Assembly: GCF_004331155.1 (NCBI RefSeq)
Contig: NZ_SJNZ01000002.1
Span: 124,001-188,000, forward strand
Reading direction: 5' to 3'
Length of the DNA stretch: 64,000 nucleotides
Source of the DNA: Acinetobacter terrestris
Lineage (GTDB): Bacteria; Pseudomonadota; Gammaproteobacteria; Pseudomonadales; Moraxellaceae
The translations under genes were made by a program, and so were the position numbers. The notes below the pieces were generated by a model that did no database searches, was not told the origin of the DNA, and saw only the letters and a list, made by a program, of their open reading frames with translations. Below are positions 26,800 to 36,791 of this stretch, one piece after another. Within the stretch, counting starts at the first letter, position 1; each line of letters begins with the position of its first letter.

Positions 26800-27819
26800 T
26801 TAAGCTTGTAGCTCACGTGCTTTAGACATGGTTAATGCCAAGTCTTCAATCATGTCTTCCTGACCGCCAACTGTACCACGGCGACCCAATTCCATCAGAA
26901 TTTCACGTGCAGACACACCATATTTCGCTTCAGCGCGTTTAGCAAACAACAGGAACGATGAGTAAACACCGGCATAACCTAAAGTTGCTGCATCACGGTC
27001 GGCACGAATCGGTTGCTGCATCATTGGAACAATCAGTTCTTCAGCAATATCCTGAACTTTGAACAAGTCCACACCGGTTTCCATTTGCATACGGTTCGCC
27101 ACCGCAACAAACAATTCAAGTGGTGTATTACCTGCGCCTGCGCCTAAACCGGCAGAAGCCAAATCGACACGCGTTGCACCGGCTTGAACCGCTGAAACAG
27201 AGTTGGCAACGCCCATACCCAAGTTATGGTGACCATGGAAACCGATTTCGATCTCTGAAGCCAAGTTGGCACGTAAAATACCCACGCGGTCAGTTACGTC
27301 ATTCGGCAACATATAGCCCGCAGAGTCAGTCACATAGATACAGTTTGCACCGTATGACACCATTTTATTGGCTTCTTCCAAAAGTTTTTCTGGAGTCGCC
27401 ATGTGAGCCATCATCAAGAAGCCCACAGTGTCCATACCCAGTTTGCGCGCAGCAGTAATGTGCTGTTCAGAAACGTCTGCTTCTGTAGAGTGAGTTGCAA
27501 CACGAATTGTTGCCACACCTACATCGTGCGCCATTTTTAAATGGTCAACCGTACCAATACCCGGAATTAAAAGCGCAGATACTTTTGCCTGTTTAAGCTT
27601 TGGAATAACCGCGGTTAAATATTCTTCGTCTGTTGCAGCTGCAAAACCGTAGTTCACAGAGTTACCGCCTAAGCCGTCACCATGTGTCACTTCGATTAAA
27701 GGCACACCAGCATCATCAAGTGCAGTGGCAATCGCAACCATTTGCTCTGGTGTAGTTTGATGGCGCATTGGGTGCATACCATCACGTAACGTCATATCAT
27801 TAATAATAATTTTTGACAT
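26800..27819 (-). CDS. mhpE: 4-hydroxy-2-oxovalerate aldolase
   Basis: A class II (divalent metal) aldolase that splits 4-hydroxy-2-oxopentanoate into pyruvate and acetaldehyde. The 339-residue protein begins with the DRE-TIM motif MTLRDGMH and has the metal-binding [12 protein letters not shown], followed by the C-terminal communication domain. Acetaldehyde is channelled to its partner MhpF, encoded 10 bases upstream in the same operon. I start at 27819 ([13 protein letters not shown]); the longer frame overlaps mhpF. Confidence 0.95.
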   Translation of the reverse strand: MSKIIINDMTLRDGMHPMRHQTTPEQMVAIATALDDAGVPLIEVTHGDGLGGNSVNYGFAAATDEEYLTAVIPKLKQAKVSALLIPGIGTVDHLKMAHDVGVATIRVATHSTEADVSEQHITAARKLGMDTVGFLMMAHMATPEKLLEEANKMVSYGANCIYVTDSAGYMLPNDVTDRVGILRANLASEIEIGFHGHHNLGMGVANSVSAVQAGATRVDLASAGLGAGAGNTPLELFVAVANRMQMETGVDLFKVQDIAEELIVPMMQQPIRADRDAATLGYAGVYSSFLLFAKRAEAKYGVSAREILMELGRRGTVGGQEDMIEDLALTMSKARELQA

Positions 27820-27829
27820 GGTCTGCTCC

Positions 27830-28744
27830 TTAAGCTTCTGCTTCAGCTTGCGCTGCTTGGTTCGCGATGAGACGTTCTGCAAACATTTCTGCAGTACGTG
27901 CAGCAGCTGCAGTCATAATGTCCAGGTTACCGGCATATTTAGGCAAGTAATCGCCTAGGCCTTCCACTTCCAGGAACATTGAAACACGGTTGCCGTCAAA
28001 TACTGGACCATTTACAAGTTTGTAACCTGGTACGTATTTTTGGACTTCCTTGATCATGGCATGTACAGATGCTGTGATGGCAGCCTGATCCGGCGTACCT
28101 TCAACCAGACAGTGCACAGTGTCACGCATCATCAGTGGTGGCTCAGCAGGGTTGATAATGATGATGGCTTTACCTTGTTTCGCGCCGCCCACCTGCTCGA
28201 TTGCACCGGCAGTGGTACGTGTAAATTCATCAATGTTTTTACGTGTACCCGGACCAACAGACTTAGTTGATACCGTTGCGATGATTTCACCGTAGTTCAC
28301 AGCTTGAACACGTGAAATCGCTGCCACCATAGGAATGGTTGCCTGGCCGCCACATGTCACCATGTTAACGTTTGGCAATTCACCCTGTTCAAGCAAAGCT
28401 TCCAGGTTTACCGGCGGTACGCAGAATGGACCAATCGCTGCAGGCGTCAAGTCAATCATCTGTACGCCAAGCTCATTTAACTTGCGGCTATTTTCAGCAT
28501 GTACATAAGCAGAAGTTGCATCAAAAGCAATTTGAATATTGTCTGCTAAAACGTGCGGCAATAAACCGTCTACGCCTTCAGCAGTGGTTTTTAAACCCAT
28601 TTTCGCTGCACGCGCCAAACCTTCAGAGGTTGGGTCAATCCCCACCATCCATACAGGTTCTAAAACTTCACTACGTTGAAGTTTGTAAAGCAAATCTGTA
28701 CCGATATTACCCGGACCGATTAATGCACATTTAATCTTTTTCAT
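27830..28744 (-). CDS. mhpF: Acetaldehyde dehydrogenase, CoA-acylating
   Basis: It oxidises acetaldehyde with NAD+ and CoA to acetyl-CoA, in complex with MhpE. The 304-residue protein has the Rossmann motif [13 protein letters not shown] (about 7-19), the active-site Cys in [11 protein letters not shown] and [16 protein letters not shown]. The position between mhpD and mhpE matches the standard D-F-E order. The C-terminus is followed at once by the mhpE start. Confidence 0.95.
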   Translation of the reverse strand: MKKIKCALIGPGNIGTDLLYKLQRSEVLEPVWMVGIDPTSEGLARAAKMGLKTTAEGVDGLLPHVLADNIQIAFDATSAYVHAENSRKLNELGVQMIDLTPAAIGPFCVPPVNLEALLEQGELPNVNMVTCGGQATIPMVAAISRVQAVNYGEIIATVSTKSVGPGTRKNIDEFTRTTAGAIEQVGGAKQGKAIIIINPAEPPLMMRDTVHCLVEGTPDQAAITASVHAMIKEVQKYVPGYKLVNGPVFDGNRVSMFLEVEGLGDYLPKYAGNLDIMTAAAARTAEMFAERLIANQAAQAEAEA

Positions 28745-28769
28745 TAACGTACTCTCTTAAAATACAGAC

Positions 28770-29567
28770 TTATTCAGCAGCAAATGCAGCAACAACAGAA
28801 CCAAAGCCTTCAATTTCAACTTTGAATTCATCACCCGGATGTGCAACAACCATAGGACCCAATGCACCGGTCAATACGATGTCACCCGCCAACAGTGGAC
28901 GACCACGGCGAACCATTTCATCCGCCAGCCAAACTGCAGCGTTGAGCGGGTTTGCGAGGCAGGCTTTACCTACACCAGTGGATACCACTTCATCACCACG
29001 GGTCATGGTCATTTTGCAGTTCACCAAATCCAGGTTTTCAAGTTTCACCGGTTTTGAACCCAAAACGAAAGCTGCAGAAGATGCGTTATCGGCAACGGTA
29101 TCAATCAAGGTAATTTTCCAGTTTTCGATACGGCTATCCACCACTTCTACCGCTGGCAAGGCATATTCAGTCGCACTGATAATGTCTGCATAGGTATGAT
29201 GTTCTTTGGTCAGATCTTTGTTGATGATTAATGCGATTTCTGCTTCAACTTTAGGCTGAATCAATAGACCTGCCGGGATAGCTTCGCCATCACCATACGA
29301 CATGTCTGCAAACAGCATACCGAAGTCAGGCTGATCTACACCAAGTTGAGCTTGTACAACTTTTGAAGTCAAACCAATTTTGCGGCCAGCTAAACGACGT
29401 CCTTCGCTTAAGGCACGTTGGGTATTTAATTCTTGAACTGCGTAAGCAATATCTACATCAGCACTTTCACCACCCAACTGTGGGCGAACCGGTGCAATCG
29501 CAGTTTGTGACAACTCAGCTTCTCTAAGCGCCAATGCGACTGATTTAACAACAGCAGAATTCGACAT
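28770..29567 (-). CDS. mhpD: 2-keto-4-pentenoate hydratase
   Basis: It adds water to 2-hydroxypenta-2,4-dienoate to give 4-hydroxy-2-oxopentanoate, using a divalent cation. The 265-residue protein belongs to the FAH-related hydratase family: GRKIGLTSKVVQAQLGV, PDFGMLFADM, the metal-site run KVEAEIALI, and LTGALGPMVVAHPGDEF. It is the first gene of mhpD-F-E. The ATG at 29567 is preferred over the upstream in-frame start. Confidence 0.93.
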   Translation of the reverse strand: MSNSAVVKSVALALREAELSQTAIAPVRPQLGGESADVDIAYAVQELNTQRALSEGRRLAGRKIGLTSKVVQAQLGVDQPDFGMLFADMSYGDGEAIPAGLLIQPKVEAEIALIINKDLTKEHHTYADIISATEYALPAVEVVDSRIENWKITLIDTVADNASSAAFVLGSKPVKLENLDLVNCKMTMTRGDEVVSTGVGKACLANPLNAAVWLADEMVRRGRPLLAGDIVLTGALGPMVVAHPGDEFKVEIEGFGSVVAAFAAE

Positions 29568-30005
29568 CAATGTTTCCTTAAACTGCAAAAAATTGGACTT
29601 ATACCGTGATCGATGGAAATGGAATGAACAATCAGAAAAATTCTATGCAAATGATCAAACCCATCAGCAAATGGGTGCTGCCCATCTTGGGAAAACGTGT
29701 ATATGTATAAACTGATTTAGAATCTAAAAAATGCGGTTTTTATGCCAATACTTATTTTATTTTTTACAATAGCTATTAGCTATAAATGGCATTCTATTTT
29801 TTAAGTGAAACAAAGCACTTAGCCTAGATATTTCATGATATCCGAGTAATCAACTCTGCAATACAAGCGATTCATTTTAACAATCAATCACGCCTACGAC
29901 TAAAAGATGAGATGACAATTATATTTTGAGTAAAAACAATATATTCATTGCTCAATCAACATGATATTTTTAAATAATTAAAAACAAGGACTTAAAATAT
30001 TAGCA
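29568..30005. promoter_or_regulatory. mhpD upstream region with inverted repeat
   Basis: About 440 bases between mhpD and a divergent secreted-protein gene. An inverted repeat ACCCAT-CAGCAA-ATGGGT lies at 29659-29676, about 92 nt before mhpD, followed by a further CCCAT. It may be an operator for the mhpDFE promoter. The rest is AT-rich without a gene. Confidence 0.45.
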
Positions 30006-30401
30006 ATGAAAATTAAAACCCTGATATTGATGGCTTTACTGAGCACCTTATGTAGTACAAGCTTTGCACAAAGTTATCAAAACCAACTTAAAAACAAATA
30101 TCTCATTTTAAATGGCGCAAGTTGTGCCGGACTAAAATTTAATCCTCAAGCGACCGCTGCTGCCTGGCAAAATGAAATGGACTGTAGCCGTGGCGACTCC
30201 AATAGCGATGCATGGCGCATTACCTGGATTACACCAGAGATTTTTATGATGACTGAAGTCATTCGTCCCAATGAAATTTCACCGCCACGTAATAATCTTT
30301 ATAAAATCATGAGCATTGAAAATAAAACCGTCACTGTAGTCAATTACTGGACTGGTTGGGACAACCACAAACCTGATCTGCAAAAATTTAGAATCCAGTA
30401 A
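30006..30401 (+). CDS. Small secreted protein of unknown function
   Basis: A 131-residue protein with a clear Sec signal peptide (MKIKTLILMALLSTLCSTSFA, cleavage after SFA). The mature part has two Cys (SCAGL and MDCSRG) that may form a disulfide, and several Trp. I do not recognise the family. A terminator follows. The ribosome binding site is weak, so the start is set by the signal peptide. Confidence 0.65.
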   Translation: MKIKTLILMALLSTLCSTSFAQSYQNQLKNKYLILNGASCAGLKFNPQATAAAWQNEMDCSRGDSNSDAWRITWITPEIFMMTEVIRPNEISPPRNNLYKIMSIENKTVTVVNYWTGWDNHKPDLQKFRIQ

Positions 30402-30424
30402 GTCAATTTAGAACTTAATACGTA

Positions 30425-30455
30425 TAAAAAAAGGGCGATTTTAAATCACCCTTTT
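30425..30455 (+). terminator. Terminator after the secreted protein (probably bidirectional)
   Basis: AAAAGGG-c-GATTT / AAATC-a-CCCTTTT stem with one mismatch and A/T tails on both sides. It lies between convergent genes. Confidence 0.75.
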
Positions 30456-30470
30456 AGCATCAGATATCTC

Positions 30471-31139
30471 TTAAACCGCCTGTTTCAAATTCACCTGATT
30501 TAATAATAGCTGGTGCAGACTTGCGACATCCTCAGCAATGGCAATTGGATGAAACTGTGCCAGCGTTTCAGGTGTATGCACGCCATAACTCACCCCAATA
30601 CGTGGCATGGCAATGTTCTGCGCCATTTCCAGGTCATAGGAGGTATCACCGACCATAATCGCATTTTCAGCATTGACACCGGTAAGGTGCAAAATCTCTG
30701 CGAGCATCAGTGGATCAGGTTTGGATTTGGTTTCACTTGCCGCACGGGTCACGACAAAAAGCGCATGACTCTGGGTTTGACTTAATACCCGGTCCAAACC
30801 TTTACGGCTTTTTCCGGTTGCCACTGCAAGTTTGATGCCTTCAGCTTTTAATGTTTGCAGCATCTCAGCTACACCTTCAAACCATGCATCACTTTTCGAA
30901 TTTTCAACATAGTGCGTCGCATAGCATTGCAAAATATCAGCGTGCAATTCCGGCACCTCTGGAAATAACACTTGCGCGACTTCCGGCAAACCCAAACCAA
31001 TAATGCTTTTTGCAGCGTCTTCGGTTAAAGGTTGCTGATATTCTTTGGCAGCAAATTGCAGGCTTTGAACAATCTGCCCGACTGAATCAAATAAAGTACC
31101 ATCCCAATCAAAGATAATAAGTTCTAAAGTTTTTTTCAT
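30471..31139 (-). CDS. HAD-family phosphatase, Gph-like
   Basis: A 222-residue HAD-IA hydrolase. Motif I is IIFDWDGTLFDS, motif II is VATGKSRKGLD, motif III Lys lies in KSKPDPLM and motif IV in MVGDTSYDLEMA, with a helical cap between motifs I and II. This is the phosphoglycolate-phosphatase-like subgroup. The gene stands downstream of rluC, a common gammaproteobacterial neighbourhood. The physiological substrate is not certain. Confidence 0.88.
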   Translation of the reverse strand: MKKTLELIIFDWDGTLFDSVGQIVQSLQFAAKEYQQPLTEDAAKSIIGLGLPEVAQVLFPEVPELHADILQCYATHYVENSKSDAWFEGVAEMLQTLKAEGIKLAVATGKSRKGLDRVLSQTQSHALFVVTRAASETKSKPDPLMLAEILHLTGVNAENAIMVGDTSYDLEMAQNIAMPRIGVSYGVHTPETLAQFHPIAIAEDVASLHQLLLNQVNLKQAV

Positions 31140-31182
31140 GAATTAATCCAATATTTGATTCAGGGTGAATAACAATTTGAAA

Positions 31183-31382
31183 TTGACCTCTCCCTTGCGA
31201 ACTCAGAATATATTCTGAGGATTCTCATCTCCTAAGACGAGGGAGTTTCTATTATTTTTCAAGCTCAAGGAACGAATTAAATATGGTGAGATAAGTTTAG
31301 CAAAATTTAATTTATTCCTCTCATTCGTTATCGTGACATTCCCTCTCCTGTAAGGAGATGAGCAGCGCAAGGGAGAGGTCAA
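31183..31382. repeat. 200-bp intergenic element with 17-bp terminal inverted repeats
   Basis: TTGACCTCTCCCTTGCG at the left end and its exact reverse complement at 31366-31382 bound a non-coding segment. It contains a perfect 18-bp palindrome at 31202-31219 and a CTCCT-GTA-AGGAG hairpin near 31344. Related partial copies occur at 7.2-7.6 kb and 63.4 kb. The form resembles a miniature inverted-repeat element. No target-site duplication could be confirmed by eye. Confidence 0.6.
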
Positions 31383-31423
31383 AGTTATTCATCAAATAGT
31401 CCCGCTACTTGAGAGAAGACTAT

Positions 31424-32398
31424 TCAGTCTTCATCACGATCAGTTAAAACCGGTTCTTTATCTTTCTTCTGTGCACGCAACTGTGCCACCAGACTTTGCA
31501 TGTCTTCAGGCAAAGGCGCTTCAATGGTTTCATAACCTGGAATTTCCAGACGCAGTGCATGCAAACATAAACGACGTGCTTTCGGACCTTTGTATGCAGT
31601 TTCATGACCATATTTTTCATCGCCAATTAAAGGATGACCAATACTTAAACCGTGTACACGAATCTGATGGGTACGGCCTGAAAGCGGTGAGGCATATACA
31701 AGCGTTGCATGCATAAAGCGCTCAGCCACATTCCACTGCGTCTTAGACTCTTTACCTTCTTTCGGTGATACGCATACACGACGCTCACCATTGGCCAGCT
31801 CATAACGGTGTAAAGGTGCATCAATCAGTTGACGATCGATCACGACATTGCCTTTCACAATCGCCGCATAGGTTTTTTTGATCTTGTGTTCACGCAATAA
31901 ATCTTGCAGGGTTTTTAAGGTGCTGCGTTTTTTACTGATCATCACCAGACCGGAAGTATCACGGTCAATACGATGAATCAGTTCCAGATATTTCTTCCCG
32001 GTTGCTGCGCGTAAGCCTTCAATCAGGCCATACGCCACGCCACTGCCACCATGCACGGCAATCCCTGAAGGTTTATTCACCACCATCAAGCCTTCATCTT
32101 CATAAATCACACGGCTGAGCAGGCTTTGAGCGACTTTGTCCGACACCGGTACTGGCGTTTCATCTTTAGGCTCATAACGAATCGGCGCAACGCGAATCTG
32201 GTCGCCAATGGCCAGTTTGGTTTCCGCTTTGATCCGCTTTTTATTAACTCGAACTTGCCCTTCACGCATCAAACGATAAATACGACTTTTAGGCACGCCT
32301 TTAAGTCGAGAAAATAAAAAATTATCGATGCGCTGGCCTGATTGATGCTCGTCAACTTCAAACCAAGTGACACTTTGCCATTCTTGCGTAGAATTCAT
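31424..32398 (-). CDS. rluC: 23S rRNA pseudouridine synthase (955/2504/2580)
   Basis: RluC isomerises three uridines in 23S rRNA. The 324-residue protein has an N-terminal S4 RNA-binding domain (about 18-78; RIDNFLFSRLKGVPKSRIYR) and the RluA-family catalytic domain with Asp in IHRIDRDTSGLV, followed by GRTHQIRVH. The ATG at 32398 is used rather than the upstream TTG. It is divergent from rne, as in many gammaproteobacteria. Confidence 0.95.
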   Translation of the reverse strand: MNSTQEWQSVTWFEVDEHQSGQRIDNFLFSRLKGVPKSRIYRLMREGQVRVNKKRIKAETKLAIGDQIRVAPIRYEPKDETPVPVSDKVAQSLLSRVIYEDEGLMVVNKPSGIAVHGGSGVAYGLIEGLRAATGKKYLELIHRIDRDTSGLVMISKKRSTLKTLQDLLREHKIKKTYAAIVKGNVVIDRQLIDAPLHRYELANGERRVCVSPKEGKESKTQWNVAERFMHATLVYASPLSGRTHQIRVHGLSIGHPLIGDEKYGHETAYKGPKARRLCLHALRLEIPGYETIEAPLPEDMQSLVAQLRAQKKDKEPVLTDRDED

Positions 32399-33152
32399 AC
32401 AGTTACGATGACCCAAAAAATACTAAAATTGATTAAAAACTGATCACTTAGGCTATGCTTTACACAAGAAACATAAGCTTAACCCATAGGCAGATGATGC
32501 AAGGTTTGATATAGTCAGCGCACGGATACCACCGTTAGTGTGAAAAAATTTAATCACTTCAATATTTTTGAAGCTGAATATTAAATTTGACTATTCACAT
32601 TAAACACGGAAAGGTCCCTAAAGAATATGCCGACGCCGAAGGCTTATTATATCGGCAAAAAAGCAAACTGTTGCGTTTAATTGTACTTATGTACATAAAT
32701 CAGTCTGCCCTAAAAAATATGTCGCCAACTTAAAGTTGGTTTTTAAACGTAAACTGATACACATCAGATTAGTCGCACCCTGAAGTCGCATTCAGGCTAC
32801 AACGTTGATGCATTGGATCTGCACATAAAGCAAAGATACGATGATAATTCCGTATCAAGACGCTCTATCTTAATGAAGGGATGATCTTCAAGCTGCATGA
32901 CAGTGAAAGTTACTCACATCCAATGCACCGTTTGTCCGCCAGTGAAGCGCTCAGGTGACTTTAATCGTTTAAGGATTGAAGCCGTATTGCCATCATCAAT
33001 ACGTGAATCAAACACCGAAGCCCAAAAAAAGGCCGGTAAAAAAGCTCAGACCACAAGCGTTTATTTGAGATCTGGGTATTGATCCGTAATGTGTGATGTT
33101 CGCTACGTGAATAGCGATGTTTTGTTGTGTATCACTATTAGGTGTTACACCC
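32399..33152. promoter_or_regulatory. rne: rluC-rne intergenic region and probable long rne leader
   Basis: About 750 non-coding bases between the divergent rluC and rne. A hairpin CCAAC-TTAAA-GTTGG followed by five T lies at 32725-32745, pointing towards rne. In E. coli the rne 5' leader is long and structured and lets RNase E control its own mRNA; a similar role here is inference. One short frame (32897-33082) lacks a convincing ribosome site. Confidence 0.5.
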
Positions 33153-36100
33153 ATGAAACGTATGTTGATTAATGCAACACATGCCGAAGAGATTCGCGTT
33201 GCACTTGTCACTGGTCAGCGTCTTTACGATTTTGATTTAGAAAATCGTACCCGTGAACAAAAGAAATCCAATATCTATAAAGGTCACGTAACTCGCGTTG
33301 AACCTTCTCTAGAAGCTGTATTTGTTGAGTATGGTGCAGGTCGTCAAGGCTTCCTGTCTATGCGTGAAATCGCAAACTCATACTACAAGGCAGACCCTCG
33401 CCAAACTTCGAATATCCGCGAATTGATCACTGAAGGCACAGAACTTCTTGTTCAGGTGGAAAAAGAAGAACGTGGCAATAAAGGCGCGGCCCTTTCTACC
33501 TTTATCTCGCTTGCCGGTCGTTATTTGGTGCTTATGCCAAATAACCCTAAAGGTGGCGGTATCAGTCGTCAAATTTCAGGTTCAGTTCGTGAAGAATTGA
33601 AAGAAATGTTGTCGTCACTGAATATTCCGCGTGGCATGAGCGTGATTGTTCGTACTGCCGGTATTGGCCGTTCACAAGAAGAATTGCAACTTGACTTGCA
33701 ACATCTGATGGATCTTTGGGCACAAATCCAAACCACAGCAAGTTCTGGTCCATCACCAATGCTGGTGCATCAGGAAGCGGGCGTGGTGACTCGTGCGATT
33801 CGTGACTATTTACGTGACGATGTTGCAGAAATTTTAATTGACTCTGAGCAAGCCTATACCGAAGCCTATAACTTCGTGAAAGCCGTGATGCCGCGTCAGT
33901 TAGACAAACTTAAAACCTATACGTTAAATGAGCCATTATTTGCTCACTTTGCCATTGAAAGCCAAATTCAAACAGCTTATGAACGTGAAGTAAAACTTCC
34001 TTCTGGCGGTTCAATCGTAATCGACCAAACCGAAGCTTTAGTGTCAATCGACATTAACTCGGCGAAATCGACCCGTGGTCATGATGTTGAAGACACCGCT
34101 TTAAATACCAACCTGGAAGCTGCTGAAGAAATTGCACGTCAACTGCGTTTACGTGATATCGGTGGTTTGGTAGTGATCGATTTCATCGACATGACCAAAG
34201 ACCGCAACCAGCGCATGGTTGAAGCAAAACTTCGTGAAGCAACCCAAAGCGACCGCGCACGTATCCAGTTCGGTCAATTGTCACGTTTTGGCTTGATGGA
34301 AATGAGCCGTCAACGCTTACGTCCATCGCTAGAAGAAGCAACAGGTTATGTATGCCCACGCTGTCATGGTACCGGCATGGTACGTGACTTGCGCTCTTTA
34401 TCCCTTTCAATCATGCGTAAAGTGGAAGAAATTGCACTGCGTGAACGTCAAGGTGAAGTTCAGGTCGAAGTTCCGGTTGAAATCGCAGCATTCATGTTGA
34501 ATGAAAAGCGTCATACCTTGGTGTATTTAGAACAAACTTCAAATGTCCGTGTAACCGTGTTGCCCCATCCGCACCTGGAAACACCCCATTACGAAATTAC
34601 TTTTAATGCTGAAGGTTTTGCGCCAACCAGCTACGAACGTACCGAAGCAACCCGTTCAAGTGAAAAAGAGCTGGGTTACGAATCTTCTGACTGGCATTTG
34701 GAAGGTGAGCAACAGGCTGCTCAAGCTGCTGCACAGCAGGCACCTGCTCAGCAACAGGCTAAAAACCAGAACAACAAGCCACAACGTCGTCCACAACAAG
34801 CGGCTCAAGACGTACAGCAAGCACAGCCAGCTCAAGTTGCGCCTGCTGCTCAAGCTTCAGCAAGCCCATGTGCATGGCTAGAAAACCTGTTTGTGCAAAA
34901 GCAAGCTAAAACCGTTGATCAGGCACGTACTGCAAACAATGCTGCTGCTGCCATTGAACAAATGGTCAATGGTGGTGCTGTGAGCCGTGGCCAATTCGGT
35001 CAGGTTGCAACAGCTGCACCAGTTGTAAGCGAACCGGTGGCGACTACAAACAACAATATTTATTTAACACCAAGTGCGCCTGTAGCAGCAAAACAGGAAC
35101 AGCATGAAGTTGCGGATAAGTATTCTGACCGTGAAGAAAAAGCGCAACGTCACAATAAAAAGCGTACGACAAAGCCGAAAGAGCAACGTGAACAAGTTCA
35201 GCACGACAATCAACAAAATCAAGTGCATGAAGAAATTGTTCAAGTTCCTCGTCATGAGCAGCGCCAAGAAGCACGTCAAGAACCGCGCCAAGAAACACGT
35301 CAAGAACCGCGCCAAGATCAACGTCACGAGCAGCGTCAAGATCAGCGTGACAACAAGCGCCCGACTCGACGCCAACACGTTGAACAACAAGCCTCTGAAA
35401 CTCAACCAGAGCAAAATGCTGTTCCACGCCGTGACCGCAATAGCCCACAACGTCCAAACCGCCCAAATCGCCACCGCGATCAAAGCGTATTGAACGAACA
35501 GGCTGCTCCTCAGCAAGCCATTGCTGCTCCTGTAGTGAGCGAACAACAACCTAAAGTCGAAGTGATTGATACGCCTCGTCAGGAAGTTATTCCAACTGCA
35601 CTAGTGGTAAATGTCGATCAGGCGAAAAGTGAAATTGTGGCGTTAAATGCACCAGCAGCTGTTGTTGAAGCACCAATCGCTCAAACTGCACCTGTCGCTG
35701 TAGCAGAAATCAAAGCCGCTGTGGTTGAGAAACCGGTTGCTGCGAAAGAAGAAAAACCTGCCGCAACGCCTGAAACCCGCGAGCCACAGCAACCGCGTTC
35801 TGCTGACCAACGTGCCAGCAACGATCCGCGTATGCACCGTCGTCAAAAACGTGAAGCTCAGGCCAAACAGGCTCAAAATCCAAAGTTGAACCCATCTCAG
35901 GTTCCAACTTTGGGTCAATATACCGTGGGTAGCCTGATTCGCCATGTCTATGGTGAAGATTGTTCAGTCTTAATCGAACAATTTGGTTTAATCCCGACGT
36001 TCAACCGTGCATTGGTGAAATTCACTGAGCAATATGCGGCAACTCTCGTGCATCAGGCAACTGAAGCCGAAGCACCAGCACAGCCAGTGACCCGTGATGT

Positions 36101-36617
36101 TGCGGTAGCTAAAGCTGCACCGGAGGCTGAACCGGCACCTGTGTTGGCCTTGACCCCACCGGCTGCTGTTTCGGACACCCGTGTTGCCAATGATCCACGT
36201 GAACGTCGTCGTTTGGCCAAACTTGCTGCGGAACAGGCTTTAGAGCAAGCCAAAAAGGCACAACATAGCGAACCTGAAGCTGCAAAAGAAGTTGTTGAAA
36301 CGACAGCGACTGAAGCTGCTCCGGTTAAACAAGCAGAAGCTGTGATTGAGCAAGCGCCCGTAGCGGAAGTGACTGAAGTCACAGCCGCTCCAAAAGTGGT
36401 TGCCGAGCCAGTCAAGCCAGCTAAAGCCGCTCCTGTTGAAAAGGCAGCAAAGCCAAAACCTGCCCCGACAGAGGTCGCTCAAGACGTACAGGCACTGGCT
36501 GAGCCAAAAGCTGATACGGATACCCCGGATGCTGATGATGACGCAGACAAACCTGTCCGTCCCCGTCGCCCTCGCGGTCGCCCTCCAAAGAAAGTAACTC
36601 CTGCAAATGAGTCATAA
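33153..36617 (+). CDS. rne: Ribonuclease E
   Basis: The essential endoribonuclease of the RNA degradosome, active in mRNA decay and in rRNA and tRNA processing. The 1154-residue protein starts [19 protein letters not shown]. It has an S1 domain (about 36-120), metal-binding Asp300 and Asp343 in the DNase I-like domain, and the zinc link Cys401-P-R-Cys404. From about residue 520 it is a long disordered Ala/Pro/Gln/Glu-rich scaffold with an Arg-rich tract (about 700-760; [14 protein letters not shown]) that should bind RNA. The frame is open upstream, but the ATG at 33153 fits the family. Confidence 0.97.
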   Translation: MKRMLINATHAEEIRVALVTGQRLYDFDLENRTREQKKSNIYKGHVTRVEPSLEAVFVEYGAGRQGFLSMREIANSYYKADPRQTSNIRELITEGTELLVQVEKEERGNKGAALSTFISLAGRYLVLMPNNPKGGGISRQISGSVREELKEMLSSLNIPRGMSVIVRTAGIGRSQEELQLDLQHLMDLWAQIQTTASSGPSPMLVHQEAGVVTRAIRDYLRDDVAEILIDSEQAYTEAYNFVKAVMPRQLDKLKTYTLNEPLFAHFAIESQIQTAYEREVKLPSGGSIVIDQTEALVSIDINSAKSTRGHDVEDTALNTNLEAAEEIARQLRLRDIGGLVVIDFIDMTKDRNQRMVEAKLREATQSDRARIQFGQLSRFGLMEMSRQRLRPSLEEATGYVCPRCHGTGMVRDLRSLSLSIMRKVEEIALRERQGEVQVEVPVEIAAFMLNEKRHTLVYLEQTSNVRVTVLPHPHLETPHYEITFNAEGFAPTSYERTEATRSSEKELGYESSDWHLEGEQQAAQAAAQQAPAQQQAKNQNNKPQRRPQQAAQDVQQAQPAQVAPAAQASASPCAWLENLFVQKQAKTVDQARTANNAAAAIEQMVNGGAVSRGQFGQVATAAPVVSEPVATTNNNIYLTPSAPVAAKQEQHEVADKYSDREEKAQRHNKKRTTKPKEQREQVQHDNQQNQVHEEIVQVPRHEQRQEARQEPRQETRQEPRQDQRHEQRQDQRDNKRPTRRQHVEQQASETQPEQNAVPRRDRNSPQRPNRPNRHRDQSVLNEQAAPQQAIAAPVVSEQQPKVEVIDTPRQEVIPTALVVNVDQAKSEIVALNAPAAVVEAPIAQTAPVAVAEIKAAVVEKPVAAKEEKPAATPETREPQQPRSADQRASNDPRMHRRQKREAQAKQAQNPKLNPSQVPTLGQYTVGSLIRHVYGEDCSVLIEQFGLIPTFNRALVKFTEQYAATLVHQATEAEAPAQPVTRDVAVAKAAPEAEPAPVLALTPPAAVSDTRVANDPRERRRLAKLAAEQALEQAKKAQHSEPEAAKEVVETTATEAAPVKQAEAVIEQAPVAEVTEVTAAPKVVAEPVKPAKAAPVEKAAKPKPAPTEVAQDVQALAEPKADTDTPDADDDADKPVRPRRPRGRPPKKVTPANES

Positions 36618-36637
36618 TTAGCTCTAATGCAGCGAAT

Positions 36638-36675
36638 AAAAAAAACCTAGTCATTTCGGTGACTAGGTTTTTTTT
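36638..36675 (+). terminator. rne terminator
   Basis: A perfect stem AAAAAACCTAGTCA / TGACTAGGTTTTTT with a TTTCGG loop. Confidence 0.95.
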
Positions 36676-36791
36676 GATACTTTTGTCAAATTAGGTTGAT
36701 TGCACTAGGATTAAACGATTAAAAAGACACCTGTACAGATGACCGCAAACAAATAGACATATTGGATTATGAAAAAATAAATAGGATTCTT

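Noticed and set aside
32897..33082. A 61-codon frame upstream of rne
   Set aside because: No convincing ribosome binding site or protein-like composition; more likely part of the rne leader.
35044..35549. Long frames on the minus strand across the rne 3' half
   Set aside because: They are shadows of the repetitive Ala/Gln/Arg-rich RNase E scaffold and use hydrophobic, low-complexity codons.
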